Part shown: positions 57,229 through 64,000 of the stretch, piece by piece | Layout of the letters: each line of letters opens with the position of its first letter | How positions within the stretch are numbered: position 1 is the stretch's first letter | Source of the DNA: Cellulomonas sp. | Lineage (GTDB): Bacteria; Actinomycetota; Actinomycetes; Actinomycetales; Cellulomonadaceae | Assembly: GCF_015234515.1 (NCBI RefSeq) | Contig: NZ_JADGMY010000001.1 | Location: forward strand, 1 to 64,000 | Length of the DNA: 64,000 nt | Reading direction: 5' to 3' | The notes under the pieces: model-generated | Database searches by the model: none | Seen by the model: only the letters and a program-made list of their open reading frames with translations | What the model was told of the DNA's origin: nothing | Position numbers and translations under genes: made by a program

Positions 57229-57355
57229 CCGCGAGCGCGGCACCTGCCCGCCGAGCGCGGCACCCACGTGTACCGCGCTCGGCGGCTGGGTACCGCGCTC
57301 GGTGACGGTGTACCGCGCTCGGCGACGGTGTACCGCGCTCGGCAAAGGTGCCGCG
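57229..57355. repeat. 20-bp-period repeat array between mutY and argA
   Basis: TACCGCGCTCGG occurs at 57271, 57291, 57311 and 57331, exactly 20 bases apart. The complementary core GAGCGCGG occurs at 57233 and 57253, also 20 apart. The two halves are inverted about 57265, so the RNA from either strand could form alternative hairpins. It fills nearly all of the gap between the converging genes and may act as a bidirectional terminator. Confidence 0.8.
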
Positions 57356-57358
57356 TCG

Positions 57359-57874
57359 TCAGAGCTCGAGGAGCATGCGGGTGTTGCCGAGCGTGTTGGG
57401 CTTCACGCGGGCCAGGTCGAGGAACTCGGCGACGCCGTCGTCGTGGGACCGCAGCAGCTCGGCGTAGACCTCGGGCGGCACGGGTGTGCCGTCGATCTCG
57501 CGGAAGCCGTGACGGGCGAAGAAGTCCACCTCGAACGTCAGGCAGAACACGCGGCGCAGCCCGAGGCGGCGCGCCCGGTCGATCAGCCCGTCGACGATCA
57601 GGTGACCCACGGCCCGCCCGCGCAGCTCGGGAGCGACCGCGAGCGTGCGGATCTCGGCGAGGTCCTCCCACATGACGTGCAGGGCACCGCACCCGACCGC
57701 GTCGCCGCCGCCCGCGGGCCGTGCGACGAGGAACTCCTGCACCGCCTCGTAGTACCCGACCCACTCCTTGGCGAGCAGGATGCGCTCGTGCGCGTACGGC
57801 TCGACGAGCCGGCGGATCGCGCGGACGTCGGCGGGCAGTGCGGGTGCGACCTCGACCGCGGCGGGGGTGCTCAC
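57359..57874 (-). CDS. argA: Amino-acid N-acetyltransferase (ArgA-like, stand-alone GNAT)
   Basis: 171 residues from GTG 57874. It matches the short actinobacterial glutamate N-acetyltransferase: ILLAKEWVGYYEAVQEFLVA, GCGALHVMWEDLAEIRTLAV, the acetyl-CoA loop PELRGRAVGHLIV, VFCLTFEVDFFARHGFREIDGTP and the C-terminal VAEFLDLARVKPNTLGNTRMLLEL. The enzyme makes N-acetylglutamate, the first step of arginine synthesis. It lacks the amino-acid-kinase domain of E. coli ArgA, as in Mycobacterium tuberculosis. No other arg gene is in the window. TAGGTT precedes the GTG by 6 bases. Confidence 0.92.
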   Translation of the reverse strand: MSTPAAVEVAPALPADVRAIRRLVEPYAHERILLAKEWVGYYEAVQEFLVARPAGGGDAVGCGALHVMWEDLAEIRTLAVAPELRGRAVGHLIVDGLIDRARRLGLRRVFCLTFEVDFFARHGFREIDGTPVPPEVYAELLRSHDDGVAEFLDLARVKPNTLGNTRMLLEL

Positions 57875-57880
57875 GCGCAC

Positions 57881-57886
57881 AACCTA
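57881..57886 (-). promoter_or_regulatory. Putative -10 element TAGGTT (leaderless) of argA
   Basis: TAGGTT on the minus strand, 6 bases before the GTG at 57874. Confidence 0.45.
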
Positions 57887-57924
57887 CGCACGCACCGGCC
57901 CGGCCTGCACGCACCGCCCGCAGG

Positions 57925-58926
57925 TCAGCGGGCGCGCGCCGGCGTGCGGGCGCCGACGGCCTCGACGAGCGCCGTCGCCGTCACCTCGTCGACGACGAGA
58001 TCCGTGACGACCTGCGCCCGCAGGGCCGCGAGCAGCGGCGCGACCTTGTTGTCACCGGCGACGACGCACATGCGCCGGGGGACGCGCTCGAGCTGCGCGG
58101 GCGTGGGACCGGTGGCGCGGCCGTTGAGCGACACGTCGGCCCAGGACCCGTCGGCACGTAGGAAGACGGTGCACACGTCGCCCACGACGCCGTCGTCGTG
58201 CAGGCGGCGCACGTCGCTCTCGTCGAGGTAGCCCGCGGAGTACACGTGCGACGGCACGGCACCGGCGACGGCCCCGACGGAGAAGACCGCGAGGTCGGCG
58301 CGCCGCTGCATGTCGAGCACCCGCCGCACGGACCGCTCGCGCCACATGGCGTCCTTGGTGTCGGGGTAGTCGAAGAACGCGGGCACGGAGAAGTGGTGCA
58401 CGGCGGCGTCGAACGCGCTGCCGAACGACGAGATGAGGTCCGAGGCGTACTCGACGCCGGACGTGCGCATGTTCGCGGCGCCGTTGAGCTGGACGACCGC
58501 GGAGCCGCGCGTCGGCTTGGGCGCGAGGTAGCGGGAGACCGCCGCGATCGTCGTGCCCCAGGCGACGCCCATGACCATGTCGGAGTCGAACCACGACCCG
58601 ATGAGGCGTGCCGCGGTCATGGCGACCTGGTCGAGCCGCTCGACGGACCCGGCGGAGTCGGGGACGGGGACGACGTACGTGTCGATGCCGAACGTCGAGG
58701 AGATCGACCGGCCGAGCCCGGGGGCGCGCGTGCTGGACGGACGCAGCGTGATCTCGACGAGGCCCGTGTCGCGCGCGTGCCGCAGCAGCCGGGACACCGT
58801 CGACCGGGACGTCCCGAGGTGCCGCGCGATGACCTCCATCTTGAGGTCCTGCAGGTAATACATGGAGGCTGCACGCAGCACGTCCTGCTCCCGCTCCACG
58901 AGCACCCCACCGCCGCCTCTCGTCAT
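57925..58926 (-). CDS. SorC/DeoR-family sugar-binding transcriptional regulator of the glycerol operon
   Basis: About 333 residues (start ATG at 58926; 58932 and 58962 are alternatives). The N-terminal HTH is LQDLKMEVIARHLGTSRSTVSRLLRHARDTGLVEI. The sugar-binding domain follows: LGRSISSTFGIDTYVVPVPD, VMGVAWGTTIAAVSRYL and SGVEYASDLISSFGSAF. SorC-family regulators bind phosphorylated sugars and usually repress their own neighbours. The gene is divergent from glpD-glpF-glpK, and a TGCAC-N4-GTGCA palindrome lies in the shared promoter region, so it most likely controls the glycerol genes. Glycerol-3-phosphate is the probable effector; this is inference. Confidence 0.88.
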   Translation of the reverse strand: MTRGGGGVLVEREQDVLRAASMYYLQDLKMEVIARHLGTSRSTVSRLLRHARDTGLVEITLRPSSTRAPGLGRSISSTFGIDTYVVPVPDSAGSVERLDQVAMTAARLIGSWFDSDMVMGVAWGTTIAAVSRYLAPKPTRGSAVVQLNGAANMRTSGVEYASDLISSFGSAFDAAVHHFSVPAFFDYPDTKDAMWRERSVRRVLDMQRRADLAVFSVGAVAGAVPSHVYSAGYLDESDVRRLHDDGVVGDVCTVFLRADGSWADVSLNGRATGPTPAQLERVPRRMCVVAGDNKVAPLLAALRAQVVTDLVVDEVTATALVEAVGARTPARAR

Positions 58927-58947
58927 CCCCATGGAAGCGTCAACCCG

Positions 58948-58961
58948 TGCACGTTTGTGCA
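58948..58961. promoter_or_regulatory. Putative operator TGCAC-N4-GTGCA
   Basis: TGCACGTTTGTGCA is an inverted repeat with perfect 5-bp arms, 22 bases upstream of the regulator start at 58926. It lies in the region shared with the divergent glpD. Size and symmetry suit a SorC-type dimer or tetramer half. Confidence 0.5.
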
Positions 58962-59082
58962 TCCGAGTTGCGCGTCCGTTCTGGACGTGATGACGATAGC
59001 GCGACGCATCCGCGGGGCCAGGGCGCCCTGCCGCCGTCGGACCGCGATCACGAAGCGACGGGTTCCAGGGAAGGACCGCCAC

Positions 59083-60894
59083 ATGAGGACCGCACCGCTG
59101 ACGGCCCAGGCCCGGCAGGAGTCGCTGGAGGCTCTGCGCCGCAGCTCCGAGCAAGGCCGGGAGCTCGACGTGCTCGTGGTGGGTGGCGGTGTCACGGGTG
59201 CGGGGATCGCGCTCGACGCGGTCACCCGCGGGCTGTCCACCGCGATCGTCGAGGGGCAGGACTGGTCCTCGGGCACGTCCAGCCGCTCGAGCAAGCTCGT
59301 GCACGGCGGCCTGCGGTACCTGCAGATGCTCGACTTCCACCTGGTCCGCGAGGCGCTCACCGAGCGCGACCTGCTCATCACCCGCCTCGCGCCGCACCTG
59401 GTCAAGCCCGTGAGCTTCCTGTACCCGCTCGAGAACCGCGTGTGGGAGCGGGCGTACGTCGGCGCGGGCGTCGCGCTGTACGACACGCTCGCGTCGGTGT
59501 CCGGCACCCGCCGCGCCATGCCGATCCACCGCCACCTGACCCGCAAGGGCATGGAGCGGCTGTTCCCCGACCTGCGGCACGACGCCGCGATCGGCGCCGT
59601 GCGGTACTGGGACGCGAGCGTCGACGACGCGCGCCTCGTCGGGACCCTGGTGCGCACGGCCGTCAGCTACGGCGCGCATGCCGCCTCGCGCACGCAGGTC
59701 GTCGGCCTGCAGACGACGACGGGCGGCGCGGTCACCGGCGCCGAGGTCGTGGACCTGGAGACCGGCGAGCGGATCGACGTGCGCGCACGCCACGTCATCA
59801 ACGCGACCGGCGTGTGGACCGAGGAGACCGAGTCCCTCGCGGGCAGCGAGGGCGGGCTGCGCGTGCTGGCGTCCAAGGGCATCCACATCGTGGTGCCGCG
59901 TGCGCGGATCGAGGGCAACACCGGCCTGATCCTGCAGACCGAGAAGTCGGTCCTGTTCATCATCCCGTGGTCCCGCTACTGGGTGATCGGCACCACCGAC
60001 ACCCCGTGGGAGCAGGAGCTCACGCATCCCGTCGCCACCAGCGCGGACATCGACTACGTCATCGACCACGCGAACCAGGTGCTGTCGCGGCCGCTCACGC
60101 GGGACGACGTCATCGGGACGTGGGCGGGGCTCCGGCCCCTGCTGCAGCCCGGGACGAAAGAGGGGACGTCCTCGGCGAAGGTGTCGCGCGAGCACACCGT
60201 GGCCTCACCCACGCCGGGGCTGACGGTCGTCGCGGGCGGCAAGCTCACGACGTACCGCGTGATGGCCAAGGACGCGGTCGACTTCGCGCTCGGCTCGCGC
60301 GCCACGACGCTCTCCTCGATCACGCACGACGTGCCGCTGGTCGGCGCCGAGGGGCTGCGGGTCGTGCAGCGCCAGGCGCGTGCGATCGGCGCCCGCTACG
60401 GCTGGGACCGGCCGCGCCTCGACCACCTGCTGCACCGGTACGGCTCGCTGCTGCAGGAGCTGACCGACCTGTGCGACGAGCGTCCCGAGCTCGCCCGCCC
60501 GCTGGAGCACGCCCCGGCGTACATCGGTGCCGAGATCGTCTACGCCGTGAGCCACGAGGGCGCCCTTCACCTCGACGACGTCCTCATGCACCGCACGCGC
60601 CTGAACTACGAGCAGGCCGACAAGGGGACCGGCGCGCTCGAGGAGATCGCGGACCTCGTCGCCCCGGTCCTGGGCTGGGACGACGCGACGCGGCGACGCG
60701 AGATCGAGGCGTACCGCGCGCGGGCCGAGGCCGAGGACGCCGCCGCCGCCGAGCCGGACGACGACGCCGCGGAGCGCGTGCGCCTGCGCGCCGCGGACGT
60801 CGCGCCCCTGCTGCCGCTGGGGACCGACGCGGACCCCGGCACCAAGCCCGGGTCGCCCGCCGGCCGCGGCTCGTCGGGACCCGCCGGCACCTGA
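59083..60894 (+). CDS. glpD: Aerobic glycerol-3-phosphate dehydrogenase
   Basis: 603 residues; GGAAGGA lies 8 bases before the ATG. The FAD-binding loop is LDVLVVGGGVTGAGIALDAVTRG; SSRSSKLVHGGLRYLQ follows, then the DAO-type core (GIHIVVPRAR, IIPWSRYWVIGTTDTPW) and a C-terminal GlpD domain with GKLTTYRVMAKD. The enzyme is membrane-associated, oxidises glycerol-3-phosphate to dihydroxyacetone phosphate and reduces quinone. It is the first gene of the glpD-glpF-glpK operon, divergent from the SorC-type regulator. The C-terminal 60 residues are acidic and Gly/Ala-rich, longer than usual. Confidence 0.96.
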   Translation: MRTAPLTAQARQESLEALRRSSEQGRELDVLVVGGGVTGAGIALDAVTRGLSTAIVEGQDWSSGTSSRSSKLVHGGLRYLQMLDFHLVREALTERDLLITRLAPHLVKPVSFLYPLENRVWERAYVGAGVALYDTLASVSGTRRAMPIHRHLTRKGMERLFPDLRHDAAIGAVRYWDASVDDARLVGTLVRTAVSYGAHAASRTQVVGLQTTTGGAVTGAEVVDLETGERIDVRARHVINATGVWTEETESLAGSEGGLRVLASKGIHIVVPRARIEGNTGLILQTEKSVLFIIPWSRYWVIGTTDTPWEQELTHPVATSADIDYVIDHANQVLSRPLTRDDVIGTWAGLRPLLQPGTKEGTSSAKVSREHTVASPTPGLTVVAGGKLTTYRVMAKDAVDFALGSRATTLSSITHDVPLVGAEGLRVVQRQARAIGARYGWDRPRLDHLLHRYGSLLQELTDLCDERPELARPLEHAPAYIGAEIVYAVSHEGALHLDDVLMHRTRLNYEQADKGTGALEEIADLVAPVLGWDDATRRREIEAYRARAEAEDAAAAEPDDDAAERVRLRAADVAPLLPLGTDADPGTKPGSPAGRGSSGPAGT

Positions 60895-60902
60895 GCACCC
60901 GG

Positions 60903-60930
60903 GGGTGCGGACCACCGCCGTTCCGCACCC
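60903..60930 (+). promoter_or_regulatory. Intercistronic hairpin between glpD and glpF
   Basis: GGGTGCGGA pairs perfectly over 9 bp with TCCGCACCC. It lies in the 110-base gap between glpD and glpF and may protect the 3' end of the glpD message or partly stop transcription. Confidence 0.45.
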
Positions 60931-61004
60931 TCGGGCGCCGCCTCGCGGCGACGGCTCCACCCGGCGGTGACCTGCGACAACGACGTCGACGAGAGAGGTC
61001 TGAA

Positions 61005-61742
61005 GTGGACTACACGATCGGTGATGCGTTCTGGTCCGAGGCGATCGGCACCGCGATCCTCATCCTGCTGGGTGCCGGTGTGGTGGCCAACGTCATCCTG
61101 CCGCGCACCAAGGGGTTCGGCGGCGGCTGGCTGCTCATCAACTTCGGGTGGGGCCTCGCGGTGTTCGCGGGCGTCTACGCGTCGTTCAAGTCCGGCGCCC
61201 ACATCAACCCCGCGGTGACCATCGGGATCTGGGCGTCGGGCGCCGAGGAGTTCGCCCCGGGGATCGAGGTCACGGCGGTCAACGGGTTCCTGTACGTCGT
61301 CGCGCAGATGCTCGGTGCCGCGGTCGGTGCCCTCCTGGCGTTCCTCGTCTACAAGAAGCACTTCGACGAGGACGCCGACCCCGCCACCAAGCTGGGCGTC
61401 TTCTCGACCGGACCGGAGCTGCGGTCCTACGGCTGGAACTTCCTCACGGAGGTCGTGGCGACGTTCGTGCTCGTCTTCATCGTCCTGGCGTTCGGCGAGA
61501 CGCCCGCGGAGATCGGCCCCCTGGCCGTCGCGCTGCTCGTCGTCGGCATCGGCGCGAGCCTCGGTGGCCCGACGGGGTACGCCATCAACCCGGCCCGTGA
61601 CCTGGGCCCCCGCATCGCGCACGCCCTGCTGCCCATCAAGGGCAAGGGCTCGTCCGACTGGGGCTACTCGTGGGTCCCGATCGCCGGACCGCTGCTCGGT
61701 GGCGTGCTCGCCGGCCTCGCGGCCGGCGTGTACATCGGCTGA
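61005..61742 (+). CDS. glpF: Glycerol uptake facilitator (aquaporin family)
   Basis: 245 residues from GTG, with GAGAGAGG upstream. Six membrane helices are visible. The two NPA loops are SGAHINPAVTIG and GYAINPARDLGPR; the Asp after the second NPAR is the hallmark of glycerol-conducting aquaglyceroporins. It allows passive glycerol entry. The C-terminus (GYSWVPIAGPLLGGVLAGL) is standard. It lies between glpD and glpK in one operon. Confidence 0.95.
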   Translation: MDYTIGDAFWSEAIGTAILILLGAGVVANVILPRTKGFGGGWLLINFGWGLAVFAGVYASFKSGAHINPAVTIGIWASGAEEFAPGIEVTAVNGFLYVVAQMLGAAVGALLAFLVYKKHFDEDADPATKLGVFSTGPELRSYGWNFLTEVVATFVLVFIVLAFGETPAEIGPLAVALLVVGIGASLGGPTGYAINPARDLGPRIAHALLPIKGKGSSDWGYSWVPIAGPLLGGVLAGLAAGVYIG

Positions 61743-61783
61743 CCGCCCCCATCCCCTGACCCGTCCCGAGAAGAGGCAGACGC

Positions 61784-63304
61784 ATGACCGACACGTACGT
61801 GATGGCGATCGACCAGGGCACCACCTCCACCCGCGCGATGATCTTCGACCACGGGGGCCAGGTCGTGTCCGTGGGGCAGAAGGAGCACGAGCAGATCTTC
61901 CCCAAGGCGGGCTGGGTCGAGCACGACGCGAAGGAGATCTGGGTCAACACCCGTGAGGTGGTCGGCCAGGCGCTGGGCCGTGCGAGCCTCACGCACGAGG
62001 ACATCGCGGCCGTCGGCATCACCAACCAGCGCGAGACCGCCGTCGTGTGGGACCGCGAGACCGGTGAGCCGGTGTACAACGCGATCGTCTGGCAGGACAC
62101 GCGCACCCAGAAGATCTGCGACGAGCTCGCGGCGCTCGGCGGGGGCACCGAGCGGTACAAGGACCGCGTGGGCCTGCCGCTGGCGACGTACTTCTCCGGC
62201 CCCAAGGTCCGGTGGATCCTCGACAACGTCGAGGGCGCGCGCGAGAAGGCCGAGGCGGGCCGGCTCGCGTTCGGCAACACCGACGCCTGGCTGCTGTGGA
62301 ACATGACCGGCGGCACCAAGGGCGGTCTGCACGTCACCGACCCGACCAACGCGTCGCGCACGATGCTGATGAACATCGACTCGCTGACCTGGAACGAGGA
62401 GATCGCCGGGGAGATGGGGATCCCGGTGTCGATGCTGCCGGAGATCCGCTCGTCGTCCGAGGTCTACGGCGAGGGACGCAAGGGCGGCCTGCTGCCGGGC
62501 GTGCCGATCGCGGGGATCCTGGGCGACCAGCAGGCCGCGACGTTCGGCCAGGCGTGCTTCGAGGTCGGGCAGGCGAAGAACACGTACGGCACGGGCAACT
62601 TCATGCTCATCAACACCGGCACCGAGCCCGTCGCCTCCCAGAACGGCCTGCTGACGACGGTCTGCTACAAGATCGGCGACCGCGACACCGTGTACGCGCT
62701 GGAGGGCTCCATCGCGGTCACCGGCTCGCTGGTGCAGTGGCTGCGCGACAACCTCGGGATCATCTCGTCGGCACCCGAGGTCGAGCGGCTGGCGGGGGCC
62801 GTCGAGGACAACGGCGGCGTGTACTTCGTGCCCGCGTTCTCGGGGCTGTTCGCGCCGTACTGGCGGTCCGACGCCCGCGGGGCGATCGTCGGGCTGACGC
62901 GGTACGTGACCAAGGAGCACATCGCACGGGCAGCCCTGGAGGCCACGGCCTTCCAGACGCGCGAGGTCCTGGACGCCATGAACGCGGACTCCGGGGTCGA
63001 CCTCACCGAGCTCAAGGTCGACGGCGGCATGGTCGCCAACGAGGCGCTCATGCAGTTCCAGGCCGACATCCTCGGCGTCCCGGTCGTGCGCCCGAAGGTC
63101 CCCGAGACCACGGCGCTGGGCGCCGCGTACGCGGCGGGCATCGCGGTCGGCTACTGGTCCGGCGAGCAGGACGTCATCGACAACTGGGCCGAGGACAAGC
63201 GCTGGGAGCCGGCCATGGAGGACGACGAGCGCGACCGGCAGTACCGGCTGTGGAAGAAGGCCGTCACCAAGTCCTTCGACTGGGTGGACGACGACGTGCG
63301 CTGA
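61784..63304 (+). CDS. glpK: Glycerol kinase
   Basis: 506 residues. It begins [18 protein letters not shown], with the ATP/glycerol motifs [27 protein letters not shown] and [20 protein letters not shown]. The later FGGY signatures are [13 protein letters not shown] and [20 protein letters not shown]. The enzyme phosphorylates glycerol to glycerol-3-phosphate using ATP and commits it to the cell. The ATG follows AAGAGG. It is the last gene of the glp operon; a strong hairpin follows. No feedback domain was identified beyond the kinase fold. Confidence 0.97.
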   Translation: MTDTYVMAIDQGTTSTRAMIFDHGGQVVSVGQKEHEQIFPKAGWVEHDAKEIWVNTREVVGQALGRASLTHEDIAAVGITNQRETAVVWDRETGEPVYNAIVWQDTRTQKICDELAALGGGTERYKDRVGLPLATYFSGPKVRWILDNVEGAREKAEAGRLAFGNTDAWLLWNMTGGTKGGLHVTDPTNASRTMLMNIDSLTWNEEIAGEMGIPVSMLPEIRSSSEVYGEGRKGGLLPGVPIAGILGDQQAATFGQACFEVGQAKNTYGTGNFMLINTGTEPVASQNGLLTTVCYKIGDRDTVYALEGSIAVTGSLVQWLRDNLGIISSAPEVERLAGAVEDNGGVYFVPAFSGLFAPYWRSDARGAIVGLTRYVTKEHIARAALEATAFQTREVLDAMNADSGVDLTELKVDGGMVANEALMQFQADILGVPVVRPKVPETTALGAAYAAGIAVGYWSGEQDVIDNWAEDKRWEPAMEDDERDRQYRLWKKAVTKSFDWVDDDVR

Positions 63305-63322
63305 CCCGGCTCTGGACACGCA

Positions 63323-63368
63323 GCAGGACGCGGGGCCCGCCCGTCAAGGCATGGGCCCCGCGTCCTGC
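63323..63368 (+). terminator. Strong terminator hairpin after glpK
   Basis: GCAGGACGCGGGGCCC pairs perfectly over 16 bp with GGGCCCCGCGTCCTGC, loop of 14 bases. It lies 18 bases after the glpK stop and just before the converging metallo-beta-lactamase gene end, so it may act in both directions. Confidence 0.75.
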
Positions 63369-63372
63369 GGTG

Positions 63373-64000
63373 TCAGGCCGCCCCGACCGACCGCGCCCGG
63401 CGCACCGCCTCCGCGACTCCCCCCGTCCACGGCTCCCCGTGCCCGGGCAGCACGACGCGCGCGCCCGTGGCCGCGAGCGCGTCGAGCGACGCGAGGTTGA
63501 GCGCACTGTCCGCCGTGGCGGCACCCGCGACGATGCGGGGGCCGGTGCGCGCGGTGTACGGGTCGAGCGTGACGAGCGCGTCGCCGGACACCAGCGCGTC
63601 GGCGTCCGGCAGGTGCAGCGCGACGTGCCCGTCGGTGTGACCCGGGCACGCCACGACGACCGGGCGGCCCGGGACCTCGAGCCGCGCGCCGGGCACGAGC
63701 CGGCGGACGTCGTGGACGCCACGGACGCGGGCGGCGCCGGCGCGCAGCATCGACCCGAGGATCGGCAGCGCGCGCGGGTGGCGCAGCGGGTACGTGGCGC
63801 GCGGGTTCTCGTGCGCGTAGCGGTAGGGGTGCGCCGCGAGCCGCGCGTCGGCGTCGTGCACCCAGACGTCGACGCCGAGCTCCTCGCGCGCCCGCAGCGC
63901 GAACCCCACGTGGTCGAAGTGCGCGTGCGTGAGGACGATGGCACGCACGTCGCCGGGCCGGCGGTCCACGGCGGCGAGCGCGCGCGGCAGCATGTCCCAC
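63373..64000 (-). CDS. Metallo-beta-lactamase-fold hydrolase, C-terminal part
   Basis: About 209 residues are visible, open at the window end, so the N-terminus is missing. The metal motif AIVLTHAHFDHVGFALRA (HxHxDH) is clear, as are VVACPGHTDGHVAL (His ligand), ADALVSGDALVTLD (bridging Asp) and ARVVLPGHGEPW (last His). The protein is a two-metal hydrolase of the lactonase, glyoxalase II or RNase Z superfamily; the exact activity is not determinable. It converges on glpK across the strong hairpin at 63323-63368. Confidence 0.88.
   Translation of the reverse strand, partial: WDMLPRALAAVDRRPGDVRAIVLTHAHFDHVGFALRAREELGVDVWVHDADARLAAHPYRYAHENPRATYPLRHPRALPILGSMLRAGAARVRGVHDVRRLVPGARLEVPGRPVVVACPGHTDGHVALHLPDADALVSGDALVTLDPYTARTGPRIVAGAATADSALNLASLDALAATGARVVLPGHGEPWTGGVAEAVRRARSVGAA

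Noticed and set aside
57229..57355. CRISPR array
   Set aside because: Units are only 12 bases with 8-base spacers that are near-identical, and no cas genes are present.

Overview
The window is very GC-rich double-stranded bacterial DNA with an actinobacterial gene set: a mycothiol-dependent-type DinB/MDMPI protein, an actinobacterial-type stand-alone ArgA, PspC/LiaF membrane proteins, the radA-disA pair, a lone LigD polymerase domain and a topA/tmk/holB/tRNA-Thr neighbourhood. Secreted wall hydrolases with Ala/Pro-rich linkers and the glpD-glpF-glpK order under a SorC-type regulator fit the Micrococcales, most likely Cellulomonas or a close relative. The genus is an inference from gene content. 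There is no prophage, transposase, CRISPR array or conjugation gene.

Layout. 1-8.4 kb: end of ppa, an SMI1/KNR4-like protein, a secreted NlpC/P60 hydrolase, then metY-metX behind a promoter with an operator-like inverted repeat and a tiny Met/Cys-containing upstream ORF, followed by a MDMPI-like protein, an MDR oxidoreductase and a serine hydrolase. 8.4-18.3 kb: a RAMA-domain protein, a thiamine-binding protein, a fused FAD/Fe-S oxidoreductase, an MFS exporter, OsmC, an HTH-less STAND-type ATPase with an altered P-loop, a VanY-like peptidase and a small HTH protein. 18.4-30.2 kb: a 1384-residue subtilase, a DUF3806-like protein, a PolA-like 5'-3' exonuclease, an ECF sigma factor with a membrane partner, a MinD-like ATPase with an unusual P-loop, an anti-sigma-type HATPase and PspC. 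30.3-41 kb: a small gene overlapping a LuxR/AAA regulator, a LigD polymerase domain, a second VanY-like peptidase, a repeat-rich second DUF3806-like protein, TfoX-like and LiaF-like proteins, an OatA-like acyltransferase and tRNA-Thr(CGT). 41-51 kb: a TAP-like lipoprotein peptidase, holB, tmk, a Gfo/Idh oxidoreductase, an AbiEi/DUF559-type gene bracketed by inverted ~91-bp repeats, topA and a PAP2 phosphatase. 51-64 kb: an orphan response regulator, radA, disA, mutY, argA and the glycerol operon glpD-glpF-glpK with its divergent regulator, ending in a truncated metallo-beta-lactamase-fold gene.

How parts work together. MetX makes O-acetylhomoserine and MetY sulfhydrylates it, giving direct sulfhydrylation to homocysteine. 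GlpF, GlpK and GlpD import, phosphorylate and oxidise glycerol. RadA and DisA link recombination to c-di-AMP signalling. Three secreted peptidoglycan peptidases plus an OatA-like acyltransferase form a dispersed wall-remodelling set. Many genes start 5-7 nt after a TANNNT hexamer, so leaderless transcription is probably common.

The strongest unexplained structures are the inverted-repeat-bracketed AbiEi/DUF559 gene inside the topA-tmk interval, the metY leader, the stand-alone RAMA protein, the 20-bp perfect palindrome upstream of the PspC and LuxR-type genes, and a 20-bp-period repeat array between mutY and argA.
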